Below, piece after piece: positions 26,799-33,618 of a stretch of 49,858 nt of DNA. Positions within the stretch are counted from its first letter, which is position 1. Every line of letters starts with the position of its first letter. Where the stretch lies: NCBI GenBank assembly GCA_964540815.1, contig CAZIOH010000045.1, positions 1 to 49,858 of the forward strand, in the 5' to 3' direction. Under the pieces are notes generated by a model. The model ran no database searches, was not told where the DNA came from, and saw only the letters and a list, made by a program, of their open reading frames with translations. The position numbers and the translations under genes were made by a program. This stretch comes from CAZIOH01 sp964540815. Its GTDB lineage: Bacteria > Myxococcota_A > Polyangia > Fen-1088.

Positions 26799-27497
26799 TC
26801 ACCCCAGGCGGAGCTCGAGGAAGGCCATCGTTCGCTCCCAGGCCAGCGCGGCGCCGTCGGCGGAGTACACCTCCGGTCGGCTCGGGTCGCAAAACCCGTT
26901 GTCCGTGGCGTAGGTGTGGAACTCGTGAGGGATCTGCTTGCGCCGCAACGCCAGGTCGAGCTCCTCGACCCGGGCGGGAGAGCACTTGGTGTCGCGTGCG
27001 GCGAAGTGACCCTGGATCGCGAGCGCCGGGTTCTCGACCGTCACGTCCTGTGGGATCCCGTAAAAGGTGACCGCCGCGGTCAGCTTCGCGACCGAGGCGG
27101 CGGCGACCAGGGCGGCGGCTCCGCCCATCGCGAAACCGAGGATCCCGACCGGACCACCCTTGACGTGGTCCGCGAGGGCACCAATGGCCAGGCCGAGCTC
27201 GATGGCCACGCGGTTCCAGGCCAGCGTCCGGGCCAGCCCCTCGGCCTCCTCCCGGCTGCGGGCCACGCGCCCTCGATACAGATCGGGCGCGAACGTCAGG
27301 AACCCCCGATCGGCCAGGTGGGCGGTCACGGACTTGGTTCGGTCGGTGAGGCCCACGAAGTCATGAACCACCACCACAGCCCGGCGAGCGCCGCGGGCGG
27401 AGTCGTCGAGGTGGCCCGGGAGCTCGCGACCGCCGGCATCGATCAAGCGACGCTGGTTGGTCTTCTGGTAGGTGCGCGCCGAGCCGTACGCCGGCAT
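26799..27497 (-). CDS. Dienelactone hydrolase-fold protein lacking catalytic Cys and His (predicted pseudoenzyme)
   Basis: The product has 232 residues, the normal length for dienelactone hydrolase (about 236). The fold signature is clear: AVVVVHDFVGLTDRTK, GFLTFAPDLYRGR, VGILGFAMGGAAAL, ALAIQGHFAARDTKCSP and a closing AALAWERTMAFLEL. The nucleophile elbow, normally G-x-C-x-G-G, reads G-F-A-M-G-G with Ala123 (codon GCG). The catalytic His, normally in a H-x-F segment, is Asn200 in TDNGFCD. The acidic Asp169 remains, and the oxyanion-region Glu is Asp46. Two of three triad members are lost, so hydrolase activity of the normal type is unlikely. It starts at ATG 27497, 11 bases after a small gene, and its stop overlaps the start region of the TPR gene. 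Confidence 0.83.
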   Translation of the reverse strand: MPAYGSARTYQKTNQRRLIDAGGRELPGHLDDSARGARRAVVVVHDFVGLTDRTKSVTAHLADRGFLTFAPDLYRGRVARSREEAEGLARTLAWNRVAIELGLAIGALADHVKGGPVGILGFAMGGAAALVAAASVAKLTAAVTFYGIPQDVTVENPALAIQGHFAARDTKCSPARVEELDLALRRKQIPHEFHTYATDNGFCDPSRPEVYSADGAALAWERTMAFLELRLG

Positions 27498-27508
27498 GGT
27501 CCGCCTGC

Positions 27509-27712
27509 CTACCAGCTCTGGTGGGCCGGGATCGCCCTGGTGTTGGCGGCCCCTTCGATCTGCTGGAGAATCTTCTGCAGGCTGGCCAGGGCGTCACTGC
27601 CGCCGGCCTCGTTCGCCGAGCCAATCGACGGCGCGGGTTGTGCCTCCTGAACGGGGCCCACGCTCCCGATGTCCTGGCCCGTCCCCTGTCCGATACCGCG
27701 CATGCTCGACAT
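27509..27712 (-). CDS. Short protein of unknown function
   Basis: This 67-residue frame from ATG 27712 (MSSMRGIGQGTGQDIGSVGP) ends with an amphipathic helix (DALASLQKILQQIEGAANTR). It has GAGG about 9 bases upstream of the start and ends 11 bases before the dienelactone-hydrolase-like gene. Position and codon use support a real gene. The N-terminal half is Gly/Ser/Gln-rich and lacks a signal peptide. A small peptide in a LanB-type cluster could be a precursor, but it has only a few Ser/Thr, no Cys and no leader/core pattern, so I do not claim that. Confidence 0.5.
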   Translation of the reverse strand: MSSMRGIGQGTGQDIGSVGPVQEAQPAPSIGSANEAGGSDALASLQKILQQIEGAANTRAIPAHQSW

Positions 27713-27835
27713 TCGGAAAACCTCGCCTTCTGGAGGCACCTCGGCCGGTTCCTGGCGATTCTTGAGCCTCACCTCGCAGGAACGCCGTCCGGGCAGGGGG
27801 AGGTCCTGGGGCGTCGGCGTCGCGGCGCGATCCTC

Positions 27836-28162
27836 TCAGTTTCCCGCGCCCCTCGAGGTGTCGAGTGGCCGCTGTGCGGCGGATCCCCCCGAGGTGCCGG
27901 TGCTCGGTGCGTTGCCGGCGGAGTGGGCACCAAAGCCGATGTCGCCGGGGACGATGACGCCGTTGCGGCTCGAGGGGACCACCGGAAACCCACCGTCCTC
28001 GGGCGGGTGCAGGGCCAGCGTGTCGGCGGGCTGCGGGCGGACGGGCGGGGTGCTCGACTGGGTCGGGGCGCATCCGTGCGCCGCCATCGCCGCGCCCAGC
28101 AGGAACCCCAGGGTCACGCCGAGCGCGGGCCCACGCCGGACGTGGCTGGAAGATTGGCTCAT
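27836..28162 (-). CDS. Small lipoprotein of unknown function
   Basis: The product has 108 residues. MSQSSSHVRRGPALGVTLGF and LLGAAMAAHGC form a lipoprotein signal with Cys near 33. The mature part is Pro/Ser/Gly-rich (PPVRPQPADTLALHPPEDGG, VPGDIGFGAHSAGN) and probably unstructured. ATG 28162 lies 4 bases after the sigma-factor stop, so it should be translated with it. It may be an envelope partner of the ECF42 system. No domain is recognised. Confidence 0.65.
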   Translation of the reverse strand: MSQSSSHVRRGPALGVTLGFLLGAAMAAHGCAPTQSSTPPVRPQPADTLALHPPEDGGFPVVPSSRNGVIVPGDIGFGAHSAGNAPSTGTSGGSAAQRPLDTSRGAGN

Positions 28163-28166
28163 CGGC

Positions 28167-29621
28167 TCAGCATGGTCCGGTCCCGGTGCCCGCGCCATCC
28201 NNNNNNNNNNNNNNNNNNNNNNNNNNNNNNNNNNNNNNNNNNNNNNNNNNNNNNNNNNNNNNNNNNNNNNNNNNNNNNNNNNNNNNNNNNNNNNNNNNNN
28301 CGCCATCCTCGCCATCCTCGCCATCCGATCTGGGCCGACAGGATGGGGCGGTCGTGGAGGCGGTCTCACCGAGTTGCGCTGCACGCATCAGCAGGTAGGT
28401 GCGCTCGGCCGGGCTCGTGGTGCGCGCGGCGGCGCCACGGTAGTGCACCATCGCCTGGGGGTGGTCCCCGGACCGCTCGAGCAGGTGCGCGCGGACCGCG
28501 TCCAGACGGTGGTGGCCGCACAGGCGCGGATCCCGCGCGAGCGCATCGAGCCGCATGAGGCCCGCCTCCGGACCATGAACCATTGCCGTGGCGATGGCAT
28601 GGTTGAGGGCCACCATCGGATTGTCGGACATACCGAGCAACAGGGCGTAGAGCGCCTCGATCTGCGGCCAGTCGGTCGCCTCCGCGCTCGGCGCCTCGTC
28701 GTGCAGGGCCGCGATCGCCGCCTGAAGCTGGTACGGCCCCGCCCGGCCGCGCGACAGGGTGGCCGAGACCAGCGCCACGCCCTCGGCGATCGCCTGGCGG
28801 TCCCACGAGGTCCGGTCTTGCTCGTCGAGCGGGATGAGCTCGCCCCCCGGTCCGGTGCGCGCCGCGCGCCGCGCGTCGGTCAGCAGCATCAGCGCCAGCA
28901 GGCCCGACACCTCCGCCTCCCCGGGGAGGCGGTCGTGCAGGGTGCGGGTCAGGCGAAGAGCTTCGCCGGAGAGGTCGGTCCTCACGAGCTCGGGCCCGGT
29001 GGTGGCGGCATACCCCTCGCTGAACACCAGATAGAGCACCTGCAGCACGGCATCGAGGCGTGCGCCGAGTTGCTCGCCGCTCGGCATCTGGAAGGGAGCC
29101 CCGGATTCCTTGATGGTCTGCTTGGCCCGGCTGATCCGTTGCGCCATGGTGGCTTCGGGAACCAGGAACGCCCGGGCGATCTCCGGGGTGGTGAGGCCCC
29201 CCACCGCGCGCAGGGTGAGCGCGATGACCGAGGCCGGCGACAGCGCGGGGTGGCAACACATGAACAAGAGGTCGAGGGTGTCGTCGCGCTCGGCCGGCGC
29301 CGCGTCGTCGAGGGCCAAGGCGATCTGTTCGTCCGCCGGCACCAGGCTGACCACCAGCTCCTCCCGGTGACGGCGCGCCGTCTCGGCGCGGATGTGGTCG
29401 GCGATGCGTCGAGAGGCCACCCGGATCAGCCACGCGCTCGGGCTCTCCGGCGCGCCGTCGAGCGGCCACTGCGTCGCGGCGGCGATGAGGGCTTCCTGGA
29501 CCGCATCCTCCGAAGCGGGGAAGTCTCGGTAGCGGCGGACGATGACACCCAGCACCTGCGGCGCCAGATCGCGCAGCAGGTGCTGGATGTCGATCGCCGA
29601 ATGGTCCGACGCCGAGGGCAT
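28167..29621 (-). CDS. ECF42-type RNA polymerase sigma factor with repeat tail (interrupted by assembly gap)
   Basis: About 440 residues are read before the gap. Region sigma2 (~5-90) has DLAPQVLGVIVRRYRDFPASEDAVQEALIAA and WLIRVASRRIADHIR. Region sigma4 (~110-175) has MCCHPALSPASVIALTLRAVGGL and ATMAQRISRAKQTIKESG. A long C-terminal extension follows (LDAVLQVLYLVFSEGYAATTG through SPAERTYLLMRAAQL). This is the YlaC/ECF42 form, typically about 410 residues and encoded beside DGPF (YCII-like) proteins, as here. A tail of Glu-Asp-Gly triplets follows the normal end; it runs into the N gap (28201-28300), and the same frame resumes as DGAGTGTGPC and a stop. The repeat unit is 9 bases, so the frame holds for any copy number. 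The exact length is unknown. Confidence 0.85.
   Translation of the reverse strand: MPSASDHSAIDIQHLLRDLAPQVLGVIVRRYRDFPASEDAVQEALIAAATQWPLDGAPESPSAWLIRVASRRIADHIRAETARRHREELVVSLVPADEQIALALDDAAPAERDDTLDLLFMCCHPALSPASVIALTLRAVGGLTTPEIARAFLVPEATMAQRISRAKQTIKESGAPFQMPSGEQLGARLDAVLQVLYLVFSEGYAATTGPELVRTDLSGEALRLTRTLHDRLPGEAEVSGLLALMLLTDARRAARTGPGGELIPLDEQDRTSWDRQAIAEGVALVSATLSRGRAGPYQLQAAIAALHDEAPSAEATDWPQIEALYALLLGMSDNPMVALNHAIATAMVHGPEAGLMRLDALARDPRLCGHHRLDAVRAHLLERSGDHPQAMVHYRGAAARTTSPAERTYLLMRAAQLGETASTTAPSCRPRSDGEDGEDGXXXXXXXXXXXXXXXXXXXXXXXXXXXXXXXXXXDGAGTGTGPC
28193..28326. repeat. 9-base tandem repeat (cgccatcct) containing a 100-base assembly gap
   Basis: Units of gccatcctc (Glu-Asp-Gly on the minus strand) are read at both edges of the 100-N run: about two and a half at 28301-28326 and nearly one at 28193-28200. 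The gap of exactly 100 N is a placeholder, so the true copy number is not known. The repeat lies at the C-terminus of the ECF42 sigma factor. Confidence 0.9.
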
Positions 29622-29680
29622 CGAGCAGGTCTACCAGGCAAGGGCGGTCAGGGGCGGTCCAATTCGGAGCGGTTCATCGG

Positions 29681-29704
29681 GGATGTCCATCGGGATGTCC
29701 ATCC
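29681..29704. repeat. 12-base tandem repeat in the leader before the sigma gene
   Basis: ggatgtccatcg (29681-29692) is followed directly by ggatgtccatcc (29693-29704), with 11 of 12 bases identical and part of a third copy after. It lies in the 98-base gap between the DGPF gene and the sigma-factor start. It could be a slippage repeat or a binding site; nothing more can be said. Confidence 0.6.
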
Positions 29705-29719
29705 GGATGGGCAGAGCGA

Positions 29720-30115
29720 TCAGGGCAGATCTTTCGGCGGTGCGCTCATGACCTCCCGCACCTCGATCGCCATGTTCAGGGGCGCACCGCCCTTTCCCGG
29801 TGCGGCCGAGGCCTCTGCGGCGATCTGGTAGGCGCGTTCGGGGCTCTCGACGTCGACGATCCAGTAGCCGGCCAGGAACTCCTTGGACTCCGGGAAGACG
29901 CCATCGGTGATGGGTCGGCCGTCGCTGCCCGCGCGGACCCGCTTGGCCTGATCGGGGCCGGCCAGGCCTTCGGCGGCGACCAGCTCGCCAGCCCCGGCCA
30001 GCTTCTGCGCGAAGGTCTTCATGAATTCGATGTGTCGGCTCAGATCCTGGCGCGGCCAGCTGGCGACCTGATAGGGGCCGCCGCCCGGCGTATTCATCAT
30101 CAGAATGAACTTCAT
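29720..30115 (-). CDS. YCII-related DGPF-domain protein (ECF42 partner)
   Basis: The product has 131 residues: MKFILMMNTPGGGPYQVASW, then FMKTFAQKLAGAGELVAAEGL, RVRAGSDGRPITDGVFPESKEFLAGYWIVDV and a final RPM-like MAIEVREVM. It matches the PhnB/YCII-like DGPF family (the DGPF motif here reads DGVF), usually 110-150 residues. DGPF proteins are the usual partners of ECF42 sigma factors, acting in stress response or antibiotic production; the biochemical role is not known. ATG 30115 has an excellent ribosome binding site (GAGGAG 6 bases upstream). It is the first gene of the set running toward the LanB-like gene. The start sits 115 bases from the AraC stop (30231). Confidence 0.85.
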   Translation of the reverse strand: MKFILMMNTPGGGPYQVASWPRQDLSRHIEFMKTFAQKLAGAGELVAAEGLAGPDQAKRVRAGSDGRPITDGVFPESKEFLAGYWIVDVESPERAYQIAAEASAAPGKGGAPLNMAIEVREVMSAPPKDLP

Positions 30116-30230
30116 GTTGGGCTCCTCGTCTTCCACGGGGTGAATGGTTCAGGGTTCACCGAGAGGTCGGAGCCGAGGCGCCGACTTCGACATCCGGGGC
30201 GATCTTTTTTTTGGTTTCGGCGCCGCGACG

Positions 30231-31298
30231 TCAGCGCCCGGGTCCTCGGCGGTCCTCTGGCGGCCGATGTCCGGGGTCGGCGACGCCCCGCCCCCTCGAG
30301 CTCGCGCCGCGGGCGCTGCGATACATCCCGGGAGCCATGCCCATCTCGCGCCGGAAGGCGCGATTGAAGGCGAACTCCGATTGATAGCCGACGCTGGCCG
30401 CCACCTGCGCCAGCGCGTCCGTGGACTCGCGCAACCGGCGCCCGGCCAGCGCCATCCTCCAGCGGGTGACGTACGCGAGCGGAGGAACCCCGACCAGCGC
30501 CGTGAAGCGACGGGCCAGCGTGGCCCGCGAGGCGCCGATGCTGCGCGCCAGGGCGGTGAGGCTCCAGCTCGCGCGGGGATCGGCATGGATAAGCGCCAGC
30601 GCCCGCGCGATGCGGGGCTCGCGCAAGGCCCCGAGCCAGCCGCCCTCCCCCTCGGGGAGCCCGCCCGTCCAGGCCCGCAGGACGTGGATGAACAGCAGGT
30701 CCATGAGCCGCGCGGTGGCCGCGGCCGCGCCGGGCGCCGCGCCACCGGCTTCCGCCGCCAGCTGGGACACGGTGGCCCGCAAGGACTCCGAGGCGCGATC
30801 CCCGGGGATGTGCAGGACCCCGGGCAGCAGCGACAGCAACGAGCGTTCTCCCTCGGGTGCGAGCTCGTATGCGCCGCAGACGAGGCGGGTCGATTCGCCC
30901 GATTCGGGGGTCCCGGGCCCCGGACCAGAATCAGGCCCAGCACCCCGACGATGGCCAGTCGCCGCGGCCTGTCGCCGGAGGGTCTCGGCGTACCCGGTGG
31001 CGCGGCGGGTGGGGGTGTCCGCGAGCGTGTGCCGCCACCCGAGCGGCAACAGCACGACGTCGCCCTGAAGGAGCGAGAGCGGTGGGCCGCGCTCCGGTCG
31101 CAGCCAGCACGCGCCGCGGACCACGACGTGGAAACCGGCCTTGACCGTGCCCCGGGGCGGCCGCTCGAAGGACATGCCCCAGGGCGCGTGCAACTCGGTC
31201 TGGGCATAGAGGAGCCCCCCGATGCGCAGGGCGGAGAACACGTCGGCGAGGACGTCGAGCGCCACCCACGGAGGATGTCTCGGTCGCCGGGCGCGCAC
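30231..31298 (-). CDS. AraC-family regulator with N-terminal cupin
   Basis: The product has 355 residues. The N-terminal cupin sensor (Cupin_6 type) has LHAPWGMSFERPPRG, VVVRGACWLRP, LSLLQGDVVLLPLGWRHTLAD and RLVCGAYELAPEGERSLLSLLPGVLHIP. The C-terminal AraC DNA-binding domain has ARALALIHADPRASWSLTALA, two helix-turn-helix units (SLTALARSIGASRATLARRF and ALAQVAASVGYQSEFAFNRAF) and FRREMGMAPGMYR. A short disordered tail follows. The start is GTG 31298, or possibly GTG 31265; neither has a clear ribosome binding site. It is divergent from the DUF3224/monooxygenase pair, which it probably controls. Confidence 0.85.
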   Translation of the reverse strand: MRARRPRHPPWVALDVLADVFSALRIGGLLYAQTELHAPWGMSFERPPRGTVKAGFHVVVRGACWLRPERGPPLSLLQGDVVLLPLGWRHTLADTPTRRATGYAETLRRQAAATGHRRGAGPDSGPGPGTPESGESTRLVCGAYELAPEGERSLLSLLPGVLHIPGDRASESLRATVSQLAAEAGGAAPGAAAATARLMDLLFIHVLRAWTGGLPEGEGGWLGALREPRIARALALIHADPRASWSLTALARSIGASRATLARRFTALVGVPPLAYVTRWRMALAGRRLRESTDALAQVAASVGYQSEFAFNRAFRREMGMAPGMYRSARGASSRGRGVADPGHRPPEDRRGPGR

Positions 31299-31468
31299 AA
31301 CCCGGCGGCTCGCCCGGTGAGACGATCGGACAAATAGATGAGCCGTCCGGCCCTGGCCGCTGCCGCCGACCGAAGTTAGGACCTGTGGGTCAGGCAGGAC
31401 CGAGGCCAGGGACCAGGCCAGGATCTAGGCCACGACCGACAGCACGGGACGGACGAAAGGCACGAGAC

Positions 31469-31876
31469 ATGACGACGACCAGAAAGACCGCACGCGGCGC
31501 CATCGAGGTGAAGGCGTATGCATCCTTGCCCTACGAGGCCCCGCCAGAGGGCCCCGCCTTGAACGAGCTTCACGTCACGGAGGCGTTCACGGGGGGCGTG
31601 GTCGGGCAGGGCGTGGCGCGTATGCTCCAGGCCCTTGGCAAGGACGGCGCCGCCTCCTTCTGCGCCATCGAGCGGGTGGAGGGGACCCTCGATGGCAGGC
31701 GGGGGACCTTCGTCCTGCAGGACTCCGGGACGCTGGCTGGTACCACGGTCAAGGGAGCGTGGTTCGTGGTCCCTGGCTCGGGGACCGGGGAGCTGGTCGG
31801 GCTGCGCGGGGAAGGGACCTTCGAGGCCGAGCTCGGGGCGCACGCCTCGTATGTCCTCGACCACTGGTTCGAGTGA
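31469..31876 (+). CDS. DUF3224 domain protein
   Basis: The product has 135 residues. Family landmarks are ELHVTEAFTGGVVGQGVARMLQ, the central IERVEGTLDGRRGTFVLQDSGTL, and VVPGSGTGELVGLRGEGTFEAE, which form the small antiparallel beta-barrel of DUF3224 (allene-oxide-cyclase-like). Function is not established. ATG 31469 opens a Thr/Arg-rich lead. Its stop overlaps the next gene's GTG (GTGA), so the two are coupled. It is divergent from an AraC regulator. Confidence 0.8.
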   Translation: MTTTRKTARGAIEVKAYASLPYEAPPEGPALNELHVTEAFTGGVVGQGVARMLQALGKDGAASFCAIERVEGTLDGRRGTFVLQDSGTLAGTTVKGAWFVVPGSGTGELVGLRGEGTFEAELGAHASYVLDHWFE

Positions 31877-32469
31877 GCCCGGGCGCCGACGCGTCGGTGA
31901 CGGTGATCGTGACCCGGACCGTCCGTCGCGGCCGCACCGCTGCGTACGAATCCTGGCTGCGCGGCGTGGGTGCCGCGGCCGGCGGCTTCGCGGGACACCT
32001 CGGGCTGACGGTGCTGCGCCCTCCAGCGGAGGGGCGGGAGTACACCCTGGTCTTTCGCTTCGATACGGTCGCGCACCTGCGCGCATGGGAAGACTCGTCG
32101 GTTCGCCGGGTGTGGGTGGCCCGAGCCGAGGCGCTCTGCGAGCGCGCCCACCGGCAGCAGGCCATGGGGCTCGAGGCTTGGTTCTCGCTGCCGGCGGGAA
32201 GCGACGGCGGTCGCGGGCCACGAATGCCACCCCGCTGGAAGATGGCGCTCGTGAGCTGGCTCGTGGCCTTTCCCATGGTGCAGGTGCTGAACGGGACCCT
32301 CGGCCGCTGGATGGCGCCCGTGCCGGGGGTGGTGCGCGGGGCCGGGGTCGGCGCCGGCCTCGTCCTGATCATGACCTACGCGGCCATGCCGCTCGCCACG
32401 CGGGTGTGTGCCCGCTGGCTCTACCCCGCCGAGCGGATCCCGCCGATCTCGCCGATCTCCCGTCCGTGA
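31873..32469 (+). CDS. Antibiotic biosynthesis monooxygenase (ABM)-domain membrane protein
   Basis: The product has 198 residues. Residues 5-105 are an ABM/dimeric alpha-beta barrel domain (VTVIVTRTVRRGRTAAYESWL, AAAGGFAGHLGLTVLRP, YTLVFRFDTVAHLRAWEDS). Residues 120-185 hold two transmembrane helices (ALVSWLVAFPMVQVLNG, GAGVGAGLVLIMTYAAMPLA). Such ABM-plus-membrane proteins are common in soil bacteria; the substrate is unknown. It starts with GTG overlapping the DUF3224 stop. It ends shortly before a strong hairpin. Confidence 0.8.
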   Translation: MSPGADASVTVIVTRTVRRGRTAAYESWLRGVGAAAGGFAGHLGLTVLRPPAEGREYTLVFRFDTVAHLRAWEDSSVRRVWVARAEALCERAHRQQAMGLEAWFSLPAGSDGGRGPRMPPRWKMALVSWLVAFPMVQVLNGTLGRWMAPVPGVVRGAGVGAGLVLIMTYAAMPLATRVCARWLYPAERIPPISPISRP

Positions 32470-32508
32470 GGGACGGTGTCCTGCTTCAGGTACGGCAGCA
32501 AGAGGTCT

Positions 32509-32532
32509 CGGGGCCCTCGAGGAGGGGCCCCG
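32509..32532. terminator. Strong hairpin between convergent genes
   Basis: cggggccc (32509-32516) and gggccccg (32525-32532) form an 8-bp perfect GC stem with an 8-base loop, in the 65-base gap between the ABM stop and the short-chain dehydrogenase stop. It should stop transcription from either side, although there is no T-tract. Confidence 0.6.
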
Positions 32533-32534
32533 CC

Positions 32535-33380
32535 TCACGCGCGAGAGGCGCTGCCGGGCTCGGCCATCTTGCGATGCTGCTCCGCCATCAGGCCCGAGGG
32601 CATGAGGCGCGCGATGGCCGCGCGGAGCTTGTTGTTCCAGCCCGCGATCACCTCACCATCCCCGCGCATCATGGCGTCGAAGCCGAGCTTCGCGACCTCG
32701 TCGGCCGGTTGCTTCTTGCCCGCGCCAACCTTGGTATCGAGCATGTCCGCCCGCTCGAAGAATTCCGTCTCGGTGGCTCCGGGCATCAAGCAGGTGACGC
32801 TGACGCCCGATTTTTCGAGCTCCGCGCGCAGCGCGTAGGCAAACGAATCGAGCAGGGCCTTGGTGCCATTGTAGACGGCCTGATAGGTGCCGGGCATGAA
32901 TCCCGCGATGGAGCCCGTGATGAGGATCCGCCCCTGGTTCCGCTCGCGCATGTCCTGTCCGACCCGATGGATGAGGTAGAGCGTCCCGGTCACGTTGGTG
33001 TCGATGACCCGCCTGATCTGTTCGAAGTCCTGATCGAGGAACGCATGTCCGAGCCCTCGCCCGGCGTTGGCCAGCAGCGCCGACACGGGCCGATCCGCGG
33101 CCGCGGCATACACCGCGTCGACCCCGTTCGTGGTGGCGAGATCCGCCCGGAGGTGCTCGATGGTTCCAGTGGTGTCCGCGCGCAGGCGCTCGACGGCGGC
33201 CTCGATGGACGGCTCGTCGGCGACGGCGAGGACGTCGAATCCTCCGGCCAGGCAGCACCTCGCGAGCTCGAACCCGATTCCCGAGGACGCACCGGTCACG
33301 ATCGCATAGGGACGCGCGGTCCGTCCGGAAGAGGCGGTCGGGGCGGTCGATTCGATACTGGTCTTGACTTCATCAGCCAT
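32535..33380 (-). CDS. Short-chain dehydrogenase/reductase
   Basis: The product has 281 residues. The Rossmann fold shows TGASSGIG (NAD(P) binding, about 28-35), NAGRGLGH, and the catalytic Ser in ILITGSIAGFMPGTYQAVYNGTK, with the Y-x-x-x-K pair. A C-terminal tail after 250 has a few extra helical residues. It resembles the classical SDRs that act on fatty-acyl or sterol-like substrates (the family of YqjQ/DltE type). The ATG at 33380 was chosen because GGAGGT lies 7 bases upstream. The stop is near a shared hairpin. It is alone on its strand; the 238 bases up to the next gene hold its promoter. Confidence 0.85.
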   Translation of the reverse strand: MADEVKTSIESTAPTASSGRTARPYAIVTGASSGIGFELARCCLAGGFDVLAVADEPSIEAAVERLRADTTGTIEHLRADLATTNGVDAVYAAAADRPVSALLANAGRGLGHAFLDQDFEQIRRVIDTNVTGTLYLIHRVGQDMRERNQGRILITGSIAGFMPGTYQAVYNGTKALLDSFAYALRAELEKSGVSVTCLMPGATETEFFERADMLDTKVGAGKKQPADEVAKLGFDAMMRGDGEVIAGWNNKLRAAIARLMPSGLMAEQHRKMAEPGSASRA

Positions 33381-33618
33381 GGCATTACCTCCGAGAGTGC
33401 AGTGAGACCAAGAAACGTCGAGATGCTCGAGGACCGGAAGCACCGAGAGATACGATGGAGCAATCCGCATGCCGGTGTCGGGCGCACGGACGAGCCGGGC
33501 CCGGACCCCATCCCGACGAATCCTGGTCGCCGCTCGGTGACAAGGGCGGGGCGCGAAGAGAAGGTGTCGAAACGCGTTCCCGCGAGGAAAGAGCTCTCCC
33601 AGGTCCAGGGCCGCGGGG

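Noticed and set aside
27509..27712. Small protein in the LanB block as a RiPP precursor
   Set aside because: It has no Cys, few Ser/Thr in a C-terminal core and no leader/cleavage pattern, so a precursor call is not supported.
27836..28384. A frame continuing through the N run upstream of the small lipoprotein
   Set aside because: The translation across N is meaningless; the lipoprotein signal begins at ATG 28162.
31327..31349. Inverted repeat cggac...gtccg between AraC and DUF3224
   Set aside because: Only 5-base arms with a 13-base spacer in very GC-rich DNA; chance is likely. It may be an operator but support is too weak to list.
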